From Opitutus sp. (GTDB lineage: Bacteria > Verrucomicrobiota > Verrucomicrobiia > Opitutales > Opitutaceae): DNA of 35,165 nt. The notes beneath the pieces are model-generated. The model worked only from the letters and a program-made list of their open reading frames with translations. It was not told where the DNA came from and made no database searches. The translations under genes were made by a program, and so were the position numbers. This document shows positions 1 to 9,193 of this stretch, piece by piece; position 1 is the first letter of the stretch, and every line of letters begins with the position of its first letter. The stretch lies in the NCBI GenBank assembly GCA_025361365.1, contig JANYAM010000280.1, positions 1 to 35,165 of the forward strand, given 5' to 3'.

Positions 1-546
1 AGTCTGGGCGTCGTTGAAACCAAGCGCCTCTAGATAAAAGAACCATAGGTTCCGATCGCTCAGGCGGACGTAGAAATCATCCTTGGTCAGGCCAAAGTCG
101 GCGAGGCACTGGATGAGCAGGGCGATAAGCTCGATCTCGGCTTCCGGGCCGGCTTCGCCGAAGATATCGGCGTTGAACTGGTGGAAGGCCCGCAACCGGC
201 CCTTCTGGGCGCGTTCGTAGCGGTAAAACTCGGCGATGCTGAACCACTTGATCGGCCGCTTCAGGGCGCCGGCCTTCTCGCCGACCATCCGGCAGACCGT
301 CGGGGTCATTTCCGGCCGCAACGAGACCTCGCGGCCGCCTTTGTCCGTGAAATTGAAGAGCTGGGCCTCGATCTCGTCGCCCGACTTGGTCTTGTAGAGC
401 TCCAGCGGCTCAAGGATCGGGGCGTCGTATTCCTGGAAGCCAAAACCGACGGCCGCCTGCCGCCAGGTGCGGAAGATGTGCTGACGGCGGGAAAAATCCT
501 CGGGATAGAAATCCCGGAAGCCCGGAAGCGACTGGAAGCCGGCCAT
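1..546 (-). CDS. hisS: Histidyl-tRNA synthetase, N-terminal part (3' end outside window)
   Basis: Class II aminoacyl-tRNA synthetase that charges tRNA-His in the cytoplasm. Reading leftward from the ATG at 546 gives 182 codons with no stop, starting MAGFQSLPGFRDFYPEDF, the usual HisRS opening (P-G-F-R-D-F-P). Family blocks follow: SLRPEMTPTVCRMV near residue 80, then WFSIAEFYRYERAQKGRLRA with the motif 2 arginines (FYRYERAQKGR). The C-terminal half and the anticodon-binding domain lie beyond base 1. The start lies 24 bp after the stop of the HU-like gene on the same strand, so the two are probably co-transcribed. The product is secure from the motifs; only completeness of the gene is unknown. 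Confidence 0.95.
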   Translation of the reverse strand, partial: MAGFQSLPGFRDFYPEDFSRRQHIFRTWRQAAVGFGFQEYDAPILEPLELYKTKSGDEIEAQLFNFTDKGGREVSLRPEMTPTVCRMVGEKAGALKRPIKWFSIAEFYRYERAQKGRLRAFHQFNADIFGEAGPEAEIELIALLIQCLADFGLTKDDFYVRLSDRNLWFFYLEALGFNDAQT

Positions 547-570
547 GCCTCGCTGCGACTAGGCGCGCGC

Positions 571-909
571 TCAGGCCGAGGCCGGGGGCGGCGGGTTGCT
601 GCGCAATTTCTCGAGGCTGAGCTGTTTGATCTTCTGCTTGAGAATCTTGCCCGACTTGAACTTCACCACGGCACGCTCCGGGATCACGACCTCGGTCTCG
701 GGCTTGTTCGGGTTGCGGCCCACGCGGGCCTTGCGGACCTGCACCTCGAGGACGCCGAAGTTGCGGAGCTCGACGTTGCGGCCGGCTGCAAGTGCATCCA
801 TGACAATATCGAGCGTCATTTGCACCGTGTCCTGGATTTGCTTCTGCGGGAAGCCGGTCTTCTCGTAGATTTCGAGCACGATCTCACGTTTGGTCAGGTT
901 GGTCGACAT
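571..909 (-). CDS. HU/IHF-family DNA-binding protein
   Basis: Small nucleoid-associated protein of 112 residues that dimerises and bends DNA. The core is intact: an N-terminal helical region beginning MSTNLTKREIVLEIYEK, then VELRNFGVLEVQVRKAR and GRNPNKPETEVVIPERAV, which match the HU/IHF beta-arm signature (GRNP...IP...V.FK.GK). FKSGKILK follows near residue 85. It ends in a proline-rich extension (SNPPPPASA) absent from the classical 90-residue HU. It is the first gene of a probable unit with hisS and is divergent from ubiE/menG across about 107 bp. HU and the IHF subunits cannot be told apart here. Confidence 0.93.
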   Translation of the reverse strand: MSTNLTKREIVLEIYEKTGFPQKQIQDTVQMTLDIVMDALAAGRNVELRNFGVLEVQVRKARVGRNPNKPETEVVIPERAVVKFKSGKILKQKIKQLSLEKLRSNPPPPASA

Positions 910-956
910 GGCTGGGCGGGGGTGAAATTTTTTTGGTGCTAAGTCTTACGCCGCAA

Positions 957-984
957 ATAATTCACTACCCTGTGCTTGCGTCAA
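957..984 (-). promoter_or_regulatory. Candidate sigma-70 promoter for the HU-like gene
   Basis: On the minus strand TTGACG (984-979) is followed after 16 bp by AATTAT (962-957). The first hexamer matches five of six positions of the -35 consensus and the second four of six of the -10. Transcription would begin about 40 bases before the GTG-free ATG start at 909. Judged by eye only. Confidence 0.4.
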
Positions 985-1016
985 CCGCAAAGCCGCACAA
1001 AGCCTAGGGCTTAACC

Positions 1017-1712
1017 ATGCCCGACCCGAAGGCCGTAAACACCATGTTTGCCCGTATTGCGGGCCGTTATGACCTCGCCAACCACCTCCTGAGCGGGGGG
1101 GTGGATTATTTATGGCGCCAGTGCCTCGTCCGGGCTGTCCACGACGCCCATCCGGGAGCCGTGCTCGACCTGGCCACCGGGAGTGGCGATGTGGCCTTTG
1201 CCCTGGCGGACGGCCTGCCGGCCGGCACCCGCATCACGGGAATGGATTTCTGCGAACCGATGCTTGAAGAAGCCGTAAAAAAGCGCGCCGGCAGCCCCCG
1301 GTGGATTGCGATCGAGTTCCGGCAAGGCGACGGCCTGGCCCTGCCCGTCCCCGATCGGTCATTCGACGCCGTCACGATTTCCTTCGGCCTGCGCAACATG
1401 GCCGACCGCCACCAAGCGTTGACGGAGATGCACCGTGTGTTGCGGCCCGGCGGCCGGCTCTTCGTGTTGGAATTCTCCCAGCCCTACTTTTGGTTCCGGC
1501 CGTTCTACTACGCCTACCTGAAGCTCGTGCTGCCCGCCATCGCCGCGGTGGTGACGGGCGACCGCTCGGCTTACGAATACCTCTGTGGCTCGATTGAGCT
1601 GTTTCCCGACCGGGCCGGCATCGCGGAGGAGATCCGCCGCGCCGGTTTCAGCTCGGTCCGCGCGACCCCGATGACGTTCGGCATCGTCGCACTGCACGAG
1701 GCCAGGGCCTGA
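1017..1712 (+). CDS. ubiE: Demethylmenaquinone / ubiquinone C-methyltransferase
   Basis: SAM-dependent methyltransferase of the UbiE/MenG family, 231 residues, acting late in quinone synthesis at the membrane. The N-terminal family signature RIAGRYDLANHLLSGG, with D-x-x-WR after it, is present near residues 13-34. Motif I is VLDLATGSGDVA, and the family's C-terminal signature is RVLRPGGRLFVLEFS near residue 140. Gram-negative verrucomicrobia generally use menaquinone, so the MenG reaction (demethylmenaquinone to menaquinone) is more likely than the ubiquinone one; that is inference. It converges with the VIT-type transporter gene, with only two bases between the stops. Confidence 0.92.
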   Translation: MPDPKAVNTMFARIAGRYDLANHLLSGGVDYLWRQCLVRAVHDAHPGAVLDLATGSGDVAFALADGLPAGTRITGMDFCEPMLEEAVKKRAGSPRWIAIEFRQGDGLALPVPDRSFDAVTISFGLRNMADRHQALTEMHRVLRPGGRLFVLEFSQPYFWFRPFYYAYLKLVLPAIAAVVTGDRSAYEYLCGSIELFPDRAGIAEEIRRAGFSSVRATPMTFGIVALHEARA

Positions 1713-1714
1713 GA

Positions 1715-2410
1715 CTAACTGATCCAGCGCGCGATCAGGAAAGCCGCGGTTGCCGCCAAGCCGCCAATCAGGGTCGTTTGCAACACGCCACGCAGCACCG
1801 GAACCCCGGTGAACCGCGCCTTGATGCCGCCGAAGATAGCCAGGGCTACCAACGTCACGATCACGGAGAGCTGCAGCGCCCGGTGGGCATCGGTCAGCAG
1901 CATGTAGGCGCTCAGGGGAACCACGCCGCCGACAATGTAGGCCGAGGCGATGGTCAGCGCGCTCTTCCACGCCCGCCCCGGCTCGGGCGCCTCCAGCCCA
2001 AGCTCAAAGCGCATCATGAACGCGACCCAGTCCCTGGGTCGGCGGCGGAGTGATTCCACCACGGTCGCGCTCTCGGTGTCAGTGAGGCCATAGGTTTTGA
2101 AAATGTCGGTGACCTCCTGCGCCTCCGCCTCGGGCATGGCCACTATCTCCGCTTCCTCCCGGGCCAGTTCGTGGGCGTAGTGCTCGGCGTCGCCCCGGGC
2201 CGCCAGGTAACCGCCCAAGCCCATGGCAATCGATCCAGCGGCGATTTCCGCCACGCCGGCCGTGACGATCACATGCGTCTGCGAGATCGCCCCGGTCAGT
2301 CCCACGGCCAGGGCGAACGGCACCGTGAGGCCATCCGACATGCCGATGACAATGTCTCGCACCAATTCTCCCGCCGTGAAGTGCTTTTCGATATGCGGGG
2401 GCGGTGACAT
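1715..2410 (-). CDS. VIT1/CCC1-family metal transporter
   Basis: Membrane protein of 231 residues with the VIT/CCC1 layout. TM1 carries GMSDGLTVPFALAVGL, and TM2 IAAGSIAMGLGGYLAARG. An acidic cytoplasmic metal-binding helical domain follows (AREEAEIVAMPEAEAQEVTD, about residues 84-103), then three hydrophobic segments near the C-terminus. Family members export Fe(II) or Mn(II) from the cytoplasm. It lies 18 bp downstream of the A-type Fe-S carrier gene on the same strand, which favours an iron role (inference). The metal cannot be assigned from sequence. Confidence 0.88.
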   Translation of the reverse strand: MSPPPHIEKHFTAGELVRDIVIGMSDGLTVPFALAVGLTGAISQTHVIVTAGVAEIAAGSIAMGLGGYLAARGDAEHYAHELAREEAEIVAMPEAEAQEVTDIFKTYGLTDTESATVVESLRRRPRDWVAFMMRFELGLEAPEPGRAWKSALTIASAYIVGGVVPLSAYMLLTDAHRALQLSVIVTLVALAIFGGIKARFTGVPVLRGVLQTTLIGGLAATAAFLIARWIS

Positions 2411-2428
2411 GCGCGGCGAGGCCGCGGC

Positions 2429-2746
2429 CTAGTTAAACGATTTCCCGCAGCCGCAGGTGCTCTGGGCGTTCGGGTTCTTGATCTCGAAGCCCTTGCCACG
2501 GAGGCCGTCGTCAAAGTCAACGCTGCAACCGTTGAGGTAAGCCAGGCTCGCCGGATCGACCAGCACCTGCACGCCCTCGCTCTCGAACACGTTGTCGTCC
2601 GCCTTGGGCAAGTCGAAGGACATGCCGTATTCGAAACCCGAGCAGCCCCCGGTTTCGACGAAGACGCGTAACTGCTTCGCCGCATCAGCCTGCGCGGTGC
2701 GCATGGTCTGCACCTGGCGGGCGGCGCGGCTGGAAAGAGTGATCAT
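2429..2746 (-). CDS. A-type iron-sulfur cluster carrier (ErpA/IscA/HesB family)
   Basis: A 105-residue Fe-S carrier that hands clusters to apoproteins. The three conserved cysteines are visible: one in GGCSGFEYGM (about residue 35) and two in STCGCGKSF near the C-terminus, giving the family C...CxC pattern. It starts MITLSSRAARQV and has full family length. No isc or suf genes are near, so it resembles the stand-alone ErpA situation, but ErpA and IscA are not separable by sequence alone. It is the promoter-proximal member of a two-gene unit with the VIT-type transporter. Its upstream region (2747-2880) is shared with the divergent kinase gene. Confidence 0.92.
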   Translation of the reverse strand: MITLSSRAARQVQTMRTAQADAAKQLRVFVETGGCSGFEYGMSFDLPKADDNVFESEGVQVLVDPASLAYLNGCSVDFDDGLRGKGFEIKNPNAQSTCGCGKSFN

Positions 2747-2880
2747 GCGCGCAACCTAGGCGCGCCACCCCGGCTGTCAACCGGCACCTCCCGCCGGCCG
2801 GCGCCAGGCCATAGCAGGAAGTGTGCAAATTTCGCGCATGAGTTCTTGCCACGCAGGAAACCGGACGTTTTTGTGAGGTC

Positions 2881-3891
2881 GTGCCCGCGACCGCCCTTAA
2901 GCACATCTTCAACGAACTCCAATACGAGCTGACCAACAAGCTCGCCGAGGGCGGCATGGGCTTGGTTTACGAGGCCGTGCAGAAGGGCACGGGCAACTTC
3001 CGCAAGACCGTCGCCATCAAGCTCATTCGCGAGGAGTATTCCAGCATCCCGGAGTTCCAGAAGAATTTCATCGGCGAGGCCAAGCTCGTGGCCGACCTCA
3101 TTCACACCAATATCGTCCAGACCTACCACCTCGGCCAGATCGGCGGGCAGTATTTCATGACGATGGAATTTGTCCGCGGCGTGAACCTCGAGCAGTTCAT
3201 CGACCGCCACCTCGAGTTGGGCAAGCAGGTGCCGATCGACATGGCCGTCTTCATCGCCTCGCGCGTCTGCCGCGGCCTCAGCTACGCCCACACCAAGCGC
3301 GATGCCGATAACCGCCTCCTCGGCATCGTCCACCGCGACGTCAACCCGAAGAACGTCATGCTCGCCATCGAGGGCGACGTGAAGCTCACGGACTTCGGCA
3401 TCGCGAAGGCCCTCGACCTGATGTATAATGAGGAGGGCAAGGTGATCCCGGGCAAGGACGAGTATCTCTCCCCCGAGGGCGCCAGCTACGCCGTCACCGA
3501 CGGCCGCTCCGATCTCTTCCCGCTCGGCATCGTCCTGACCGAAATCCTGCTCGGCAAAAACCTCTTCCGGGGCGCCACGCGCGTCGAGTCGCGCCGCAAC
3601 ATCCTCTCGCTGCCCATCCCGGACTTCACCACGCTCCGCGCCGACATCGACCCCAAGCTCAACGCCATCCTCCACCGGGCGCTGGAGCGCGACCGCGAGA
3701 AGCGCTACCAGTCCGCCTTCGAGATGCTCACCGACCTCGAGATGTATCTCTACAGCGACCGCTACGGCCCGACCAACGAGAAGCTGGCCGTCTACCTCGC
3801 CGAAGTTTTCCCGCCCGCCAAACCCGGCTCAACCCCCGCCGTCCCGACCTCCGCCCTACCCCGCGTGTCCACGCTCGAAAGCCAGAGGTAA
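2881..3891 (+). CDS. Soluble Hanks-type Ser/Thr protein kinase
   Basis: A 336-residue protein starting at GTG. Visible kinase elements are the glycine loop [12 protein letters not shown] (residues 21-32), the VAIK lysine (K47), the helix-C glutamate in GEAKLVADL (E66), the catalytic loop HRDVNPKN (151-158), DFG (171-173) and YLSPEG (195-200), plus an Asp-Leu-Phe helix F motif (RSDLFPLG). The usual catalytic-loop lysine (HRDLKPxN) is replaced by Asn with Lys one position later, a variant seen in bacterial kinases, so activity is still plausible. No transmembrane segment or sensor domain is present; the C-terminus is a short Pro/Ser/Thr tail. The stop is 12 bp before rpoN, so the two are almost surely co-transcribed. 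The substrate is unknown. Confidence 0.92.
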   Translation: MPATALKHIFNELQYELTNKLAEGGMGLVYEAVQKGTGNFRKTVAIKLIREEYSSIPEFQKNFIGEAKLVADLIHTNIVQTYHLGQIGGQYFMTMEFVRGVNLEQFIDRHLELGKQVPIDMAVFIASRVCRGLSYAHTKRDADNRLLGIVHRDVNPKNVMLAIEGDVKLTDFGIAKALDLMYNEEGKVIPGKDEYLSPEGASYAVTDGRSDLFPLGIVLTEILLGKNLFRGATRVESRRNILSLPIPDFTTLRADIDPKLNAILHRALERDREKRYQSAFEMLTDLEMYLYSDRYGPTNEKLAVYLAEVFPPAKPGSTPAVPTSALPRVSTLESQR

Positions 3892-3903
3892 CCCCTTGCG
3901 CGC

Positions 3904-5361
3904 ATGAGCGGCCCCGGACTCAACCAGAGCTTCCACCAGAGGCAGACGCAGCAGCTTGTGCTGGCGCCCCAGATGCGGCAGTCGCTGAAGATCCTGCAGG
4001 TGGCGGCCCTCGACCTGCGCGCCACCGTCCAGGAAGAGCTGCAGTCCAACCCCACCCTCGAGGAGCTGCCGATGGACGATGTCAGCCTCGAGAAAAACGC
4101 AGCGAGCGACGACGATAAGAATACTCCCGAGCACGACCAACGCGAGGAGATGGACTTCTCGAAGGACTTCCAAGTCCTCGAAAAGATCGGCCAGGACTGG
4201 AAGGACCACATGTCCGATACCGGCGGGGTGCGTCAGACCACGAGCGAAGAGGACGAGCGCCGCCAGCACTTCTTCGACTCGCTGACCACCACGACCTCGC
4301 TCCAGGAGCACCTCATGGGCCAGGCCGAGCAGTCCGACTCCTCGGCCCCGGTGCTCACGGCCCTGCGCTTCCTCGTCGGCAGCCTCGATGACCGCGGCTA
4401 CCTCACCTCGACGCTTTCCGACCTCGCCCTGCTGGCCAACCTACCGCTGTCCACGATGCAGGAGGCCGCCAAGTTGCTGAAGACCTTCGAGCCGGCCGGC
4501 ATCGGTGCCGAGAGTCTCGCCGACTGCCTGCTCATCCAACTCGCCCAGAAGGGTCGCGAGAAATCCGTGGCGGCCCGCATCATCCGCGATCACTTCGATC
4601 TCCTGGTCCGCCGCCGCATCCCCGATCTCGCCCGCAAGACCGGCCTCGCCCCCGACGTCATCCAGGAGGCCATCGAGGAGATCGGCACCCTCGACCCCGC
4701 GCCCGGCCGACGGTTCGCCGACGACGCCAACCGCGTGGTCGTGCCTGATGTCACCGTCGAGAAGGACGGCGAAGAGTGGAAGATCATCCTCAACCAGGAT
4801 TACATCCCGCGGCTGCGGCTCAGCAACACCTACAAGGAGCTCATCGCCAAGGGCAAGCTGAGCAAGCAGGAGGGCGACTACCTCCGCGAGAAGCTGCGCT
4901 CGGGCAAGTTCATCATCAACGCCATCGAGCAGCGCCAGCGCACGATCGAGCGCATCACCCGCGAGATCATCAAGCACCAGGGCGAGTTCTTCGCCGAGGG
5001 CGTCTCGAAGCTGAAACCGCTCACGATGACACAGATCGCGGACATCATCGGCGTGCACGAGACCACGGTCAGCCGCGCCCTCGCCAACAAATACATCAAG
5101 ACCCCGCACGGCGTCTTCGAGATGAAGTTCTTCTTCACCTCCGGCTACCAGTCGGACGCCGGCGAGGCGGTGGCCAACACGAGCGTGAAGGAAATGATCG
5201 CCGACATCATCGCCGGCGAAGATCCCGGCAAGCCGCTCAGCGACCAGGAAATCGTCGGCTTGCTGGAGGCCAAGGGACTCAAGATCGCCCGGCGCACTGT
5301 CGCGAAATACCGCGAGGAACTCGGCTTGCTGCCGAGCAACCTGCGCCGGCGCTACGATTGA
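3904..5361 (+). CDS. rpoN: RNA polymerase sigma-54 factor
   Basis: Alternative sigma factor of 485 residues that directs RNA polymerase to -24/-12 promoters and needs an AAA+ activator. Region I is the Gln/Leu-rich start (LVLAPQMRQSLKILQ, residues 18-32). An acidic region II follows (about 50-110), then the core-binding region, then the helix-turn-helix near MTQIADIIGVHETTVSRAL. The RpoN box ARRTVAKYRE is at residues 462-471, close to the C-terminus. All parts are intact and length is normal. It follows the kinase gene by 12 bp and ends in a strong hairpin terminator. No enhancer-binding activator lies in the window. Confidence 0.97.
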   Translation: MSGPGLNQSFHQRQTQQLVLAPQMRQSLKILQVAALDLRATVQEELQSNPTLEELPMDDVSLEKNAASDDDKNTPEHDQREEMDFSKDFQVLEKIGQDWKDHMSDTGGVRQTTSEEDERRQHFFDSLTTTTSLQEHLMGQAEQSDSSAPVLTALRFLVGSLDDRGYLTSTLSDLALLANLPLSTMQEAAKLLKTFEPAGIGAESLADCLLIQLAQKGREKSVAARIIRDHFDLLVRRRIPDLARKTGLAPDVIQEAIEEIGTLDPAPGRRFADDANRVVVPDVTVEKDGEEWKIILNQDYIPRLRLSNTYKELIAKGKLSKQEGDYLREKLRSGKFIINAIEQRQRTIERITREIIKHQGEFFAEGVSKLKPLTMTQIADIIGVHETTVSRALANKYIKTPHGVFEMKFFFTSGYQSDAGEAVANTSVKEMIADIIAGEDPGKPLSDQEIVGLLEAKGLKIARRTVAKYREELGLLPSNLRRRYD

Positions 5362-5376
5362 GGTTGCGACTGCCGG

Positions 5377-5404
5377 GGTGGAACCCGGCCTCCGGACGGG
5401 TTTT
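5377..5404 (+). terminator. Rho-independent terminator of rpoN (shared hairpin family)
   Basis: The stem AACCCG (5382-5387) pairs with CGGGTT (5397-5402), enclosing GCCTCCGGA, and runs into TTTT. It begins 15 bp after the rpoN stop. The unit starts GGTGGAAC, as does the mirror copy at 5421-5449, and it resembles the hairpin at 9109-9140. Confidence 0.75.
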
Positions 5405-5420
5405 CACGATGCGCGAATGG

Positions 5421-5449
5421 AAAAACGCGTCCAGAGGCCGCGTTCCACC
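5421..5449 (-). terminator. Rho-independent terminator of the receiver gene (mirror copy)
   Basis: On the minus strand AACGCG pairs with CGCGTT around the loop GCCTCTGGA, followed by TTTTT, 14 bp after the stop of the receiver gene. Compared with the hairpin at 5377-5404 the stem has a C-to-G change with a matching G-to-C change on the other side, so pairing is preserved. Both units begin GGTGGAAC and face each other. Confidence 0.72.
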
Positions 5450-5463
5450 TTCACCACGCGAAA

Positions 5464-5898
5464 TCAGGCCGATCGCGCCGCGGCCGTCTGGTCGTGGAGC
5501 TTGGCGGCTTCCAGCACCGTCTTGACCAGCTCCGGCAGCGAGACGGGCTTGAGCAGGTAGCGGTAGAGCGCGGCCTCGTTCACGCTGCGCAACAGCATTT
5601 CGGGCTTCATGTAGCCGGTGACGAGCACGCGTTGCATGTCGGGATACTCCTCCCGGGCATCAACGAGAAAGCTCAAGCCGTTGCCGCCCGGCATCAGGTG
5701 GTCGCACACGACGACCTTGAAGGGCTTCTTGTGGAGAATGTAGCCGGCCTCCCGGGTGCTGGTGGCCAGCACGCACTCGAAGTGTGGGGAAAGTGCCTCG
5801 GCGAACAGCTCGATCAGCGGCTTTTCATCGTCGATCAGCAGCACCGCACCCAGCTTCGGCTTGGTCACGGTCGGTTCGGTGGTTGGGGCGGTCGACAC
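5464..5898 (-). CDS. Single-domain response regulator (receiver)
   Basis: A 144-residue CheY-like receiver with a start at GTG. After a Thr/Pro-rich leader of about 15 residues come LLIDDEKPL (acidic pocket), VVVCDHLMPGGNGLSF (phospho-acceptor Asp about residue 65), LVTGYM (conserved Thr) and LLKPVS (conserved Lys with cis-Pro). No output domain follows, so it acts by protein-protein contact or in a phosphorelay. No histidine kinase is near. It converges with rpoN across a pair of terminators; a link to sigma-54 control is only a positional guess. Confidence 0.93.
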   Translation of the reverse strand: MSTAPTTEPTVTKPKLGAVLLIDDEKPLIELFAEALSPHFECVLATSTREAGYILHKKPFKVVVCDHLMPGGNGLSFLVDAREEYPDMQRVLVTGYMKPEMLLRSVNEAALYRYLLKPVSLPELVKTVLEAAKLHDQTAAARSA

Positions 5899-6016
5899 GT
5901 CAAAAACAGTGCTTCACTGTCCCTGCTTGGCAAACCCAAATCGCCGCTCGCTTGCAGGTGGGCCGGTTTTGGTTTGCGTGCCCCCGCAGTGACGTATTTT
6001 TTTGACAGGCACTGGC

Positions 6017-7042
6017 ATGGACAATCCCGATCTGCACGCCGCCGCCCGCGCTGGCACCCTCACCGCGTCACCCACCGCCCTCACAGCGGTGGCCTTGACC
6101 AAGGGCAACGCCTCGGGCAACACCCCCCTGCACATCGCCGCCAAATACGGCCACCTCGACCAGGTCCCCGCCGACCTGCTGACCGGGGAAAACCTCCTGC
6201 GCAAGAACGACGCCGGCTACACCGCGCTCCACCTCGCCGCCCGCCACGGGCACCTACAGCAGGTCCCCGCCGCCCTGCTCACTCGCGAAAACCTCCTTAT
6301 CCGTTCTAACAGCGGCTACACTCCGCTCCACCAGGCCGCCGCCGGTGCCGCGCTGGACCAGTTGCCGGCCGGCCTGCTTACCACCGACCTGGTCCTGACC
6401 AAGACCGACACGGGCAACACGCTGCTGCACGAGGCCGCCGAGCATGGGACGCTCGACCGCTTCCCCGCCCCCTTTCTCACGCGAGAGACGCTGACCAATC
6501 CCAACATCAGCGGCGAGACCGTGTTGCACGTCGCCGTCTTTAACGGCCACCTCGACCAGGTCCCGCGCGCCCTGCTGACGGCGGAGAACCTTCTGACCAA
6601 GACCTCGAATCACGACACCTGCCTGCACGCCGCGGCCATAGCGGGCCATCTCGACCAGATCCCCGCCGAGGTCCTCACCCACGACCATCTCGTGCTCCCC
6701 AGCAAATCCGGCCACACGCCGATCCACGCCGCCGCCGAGGCCGGTTACATCCAGCAGATCCCGCGCGACCGCTTGACCGTCGACCTGCTCATCAGCCGCA
6801 ACGACTTTGGCGACACGCCCCTGCACGCCGCCGCCGTGGAGGGCCACCTCAAGGATATTCCCCGCGAGTTCCTCAACCGCGCGACCCTGCTCATCCGCAA
6901 TTACAACGGCGGCACGCCCCTGGGCGCCGCCATCCGCTACGGCCACGCCGACCAGCTGCCGCCGGAGTTCATTCCCAAGCCGCCGAGCGCCTTCCAGAAG
7001 TTCCTCTACCAGCTCGGCGTCTCCCGCCCGCCTTTCGGCTAG
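6017..7042 (+). CDS. Ankyrin-type repeat protein with nine unusual units
   Basis: A 341-residue protein made almost wholly of nine 33-residue repeats after a leader of about 40 residues. Each unit opens with the ankyrin core (GNTPLHIAAKYGHL, GYTALHLAARHGHL, GDTPLHAAAVEGHL). The second half is not the usual VxxLLxxGAdvN but a fixed D/Q-x-x-P-x-x-LLT-x-(E/D)-x-L-L pattern (for example DQVPADLLTGENLL). No signal peptide or membrane segment is seen, so a cytoplasmic binding scaffold is likely. ATG 6017 is preferred to an upstream TTG at 6002 because it directly precedes MDNPDLHAAA. It lies 84 bp before enolase. The partner is unknown. Confidence 0.88.
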   Translation: MDNPDLHAAARAGTLTASPTALTAVALTKGNASGNTPLHIAAKYGHLDQVPADLLTGENLLRKNDAGYTALHLAARHGHLQQVPAALLTRENLLIRSNSGYTPLHQAAAGAALDQLPAGLLTTDLVLTKTDTGNTLLHEAAEHGTLDRFPAPFLTRETLTNPNISGETVLHVAVFNGHLDQVPRALLTAENLLTKTSNHDTCLHAAAIAGHLDQIPAEVLTHDHLVLPSKSGHTPIHAAAEAGYIQQIPRDRLTVDLLISRNDFGDTPLHAAAVEGHLKDIPREFLNRATLLIRNYNGGTPLGAAIRYGHADQLPPEFIPKPPSAFQKFLYQLGVSRPPFG

Positions 7043-8404
<1,362 letters not shown>

Positions 8405-8488
8405 GGCTTGCCCGCGGCACGTCGCCTGCTATCGACTACAGGCTACGAAGCCGACCTAACACCAAGCTTCGCCAACACACACACCGGG

Positions 8489-8517
8489 AAAGGCCGGACC
8501 GCAAGGTCCGGCCTTTT
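8489..8517 (+). terminator. Strong Rho-independent terminator of eno
   Basis: A perfect 12-bp stem: AAAGGCCGGACC (8489-8500) pairs with its complement (8505-8516) around a GCAA tetraloop, followed by T residues. It starts 85 bp after the enolase stop. Confidence 0.9.
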
Positions 8518-8589
8518 CTATTGGCGAAACCTCTGCCCGTGGCAAATGTCTGCACTGGTCCGACCTTCCACTCAAATCCGCCTCCCCCC

Positions 8590-9099
8590 GTGAACCAACT
8601 CCCCTTGCCCCGCCGCCTGCTTGTCCTTATCGCCGCCAGCACGGCCGTGCTGCTTCCCGCCGCCGAGCCGGCCAAGCCCGCGGAAGCGCCCAAACCGGCC
8701 GAGCCCGCCAAGTCGGATGCCCTCACTCCCGCGGACCAGGAGGTGCTCAAGCTGCCCAAGGTCGAAGTGACCTCCGCTCGCGTCAAAGCCATCGATGCCG
8801 AGCTGAAGAAAATCGACAAGCAGATCGCCCGCGAGAAAAAGAACATCAAGGGGACCGACTTGGACAAGTCGCTCAACAGCGACAAGCTCTCCAAGTCCGC
8901 CGCGGTCTTCGGCGGCAACTCCGCCTCGCACATGGAGGCCGTCGCCGCCACCCGCGTCGCGCTGCTCGAGAATGAGCGCTCGATGCTCGAGCGGCTCAAG
9001 TTCCCTCGGACCGAGGAAGACCGCGCCCTGATCGAGAAGGAACTCGTGAACATCCGCGAGACGCGCCGGAACCTGGACGACGCCGCGAAGCAGCGGTGA
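8590..9099 (+). CDS. Small exported protein of unknown function
   Basis: I do not recognise this protein. From GTG 8590 it is 169 residues. It begins with a signal peptide (MNQLPLPRRLLVLIAASTAV then LLPAAEP), followed by a Pro/Ala/Lys-rich stretch and LPKVEVTSARVKAIDAEL. A long charged helix comes next, likely coiled coil (KKIDKQIAREKKNIKG and later LLENERSMLERLKFPRTEED). It is probably periplasmic or cell-surface associated. A longer frame from TTG 8521 exists, but it would put 23 residues before the signal peptide, so GTG 8590 is preferred. It lies between two terminators (8489-8517 and 9109-9140), so it is probably monocistronic. Confidence 0.7.
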   Translation: MNQLPLPRRLLVLIAASTAVLLPAAEPAKPAEAPKPAEPAKSDALTPADQEVLKLPKVEVTSARVKAIDAELKKIDKQIAREKKNIKGTDLDKSLNSDKLSKSAAVFGGNSASHMEAVAATRVALLENERSMLERLKFPRTEEDRALIEKELVNIRETRRNLDDAAKQR

Positions 9100-9108
9100 G
9101 TCAGCGAG

Positions 9109-9140
9109 GTGAAACCCGGCCTCTGGCCGGGTTTTGTTTT
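9109..9140 (+). terminator. Rho-independent terminator (third member of shared hairpin family)
   Basis: AAACCCGGCC (9112-9121) pairs over ten bases with GGCCGGGTTT (9125-9134) around a TCT loop, followed by TTTT, G, TTTT. It lies 9 bp after the stop of the exported-protein gene. Its core differs from the rpoN hairpin at only two positions. A REP doublet follows immediately. Confidence 0.85.
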
Positions 9141-9190
9141 GGAGGGCTCAGCTCCAGCTGAGCCGCGGCCCAGCTGGAGCTGGGCCCTCC
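9141..9190. repeat. REP doublet (REPIN) with GGAG heads
   Basis: A 50-bp element with two facing REP units. The left unit is GGAG plus a near-perfect palindrome (GGCTCAGCT, then AGCTGAGCC). The right unit, read on the other strand, is GGAG plus GGCCCAGCT and AGCTGGGCC. The GGAG head with palindrome is the form mobilised by RAYT (IS200-like tyrosine) transposases. It sits between the stops of two convergent genes, 3 bp from the rlmI-like stop. Confidence 0.75.
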
Positions 9191-9193
9191 ATT

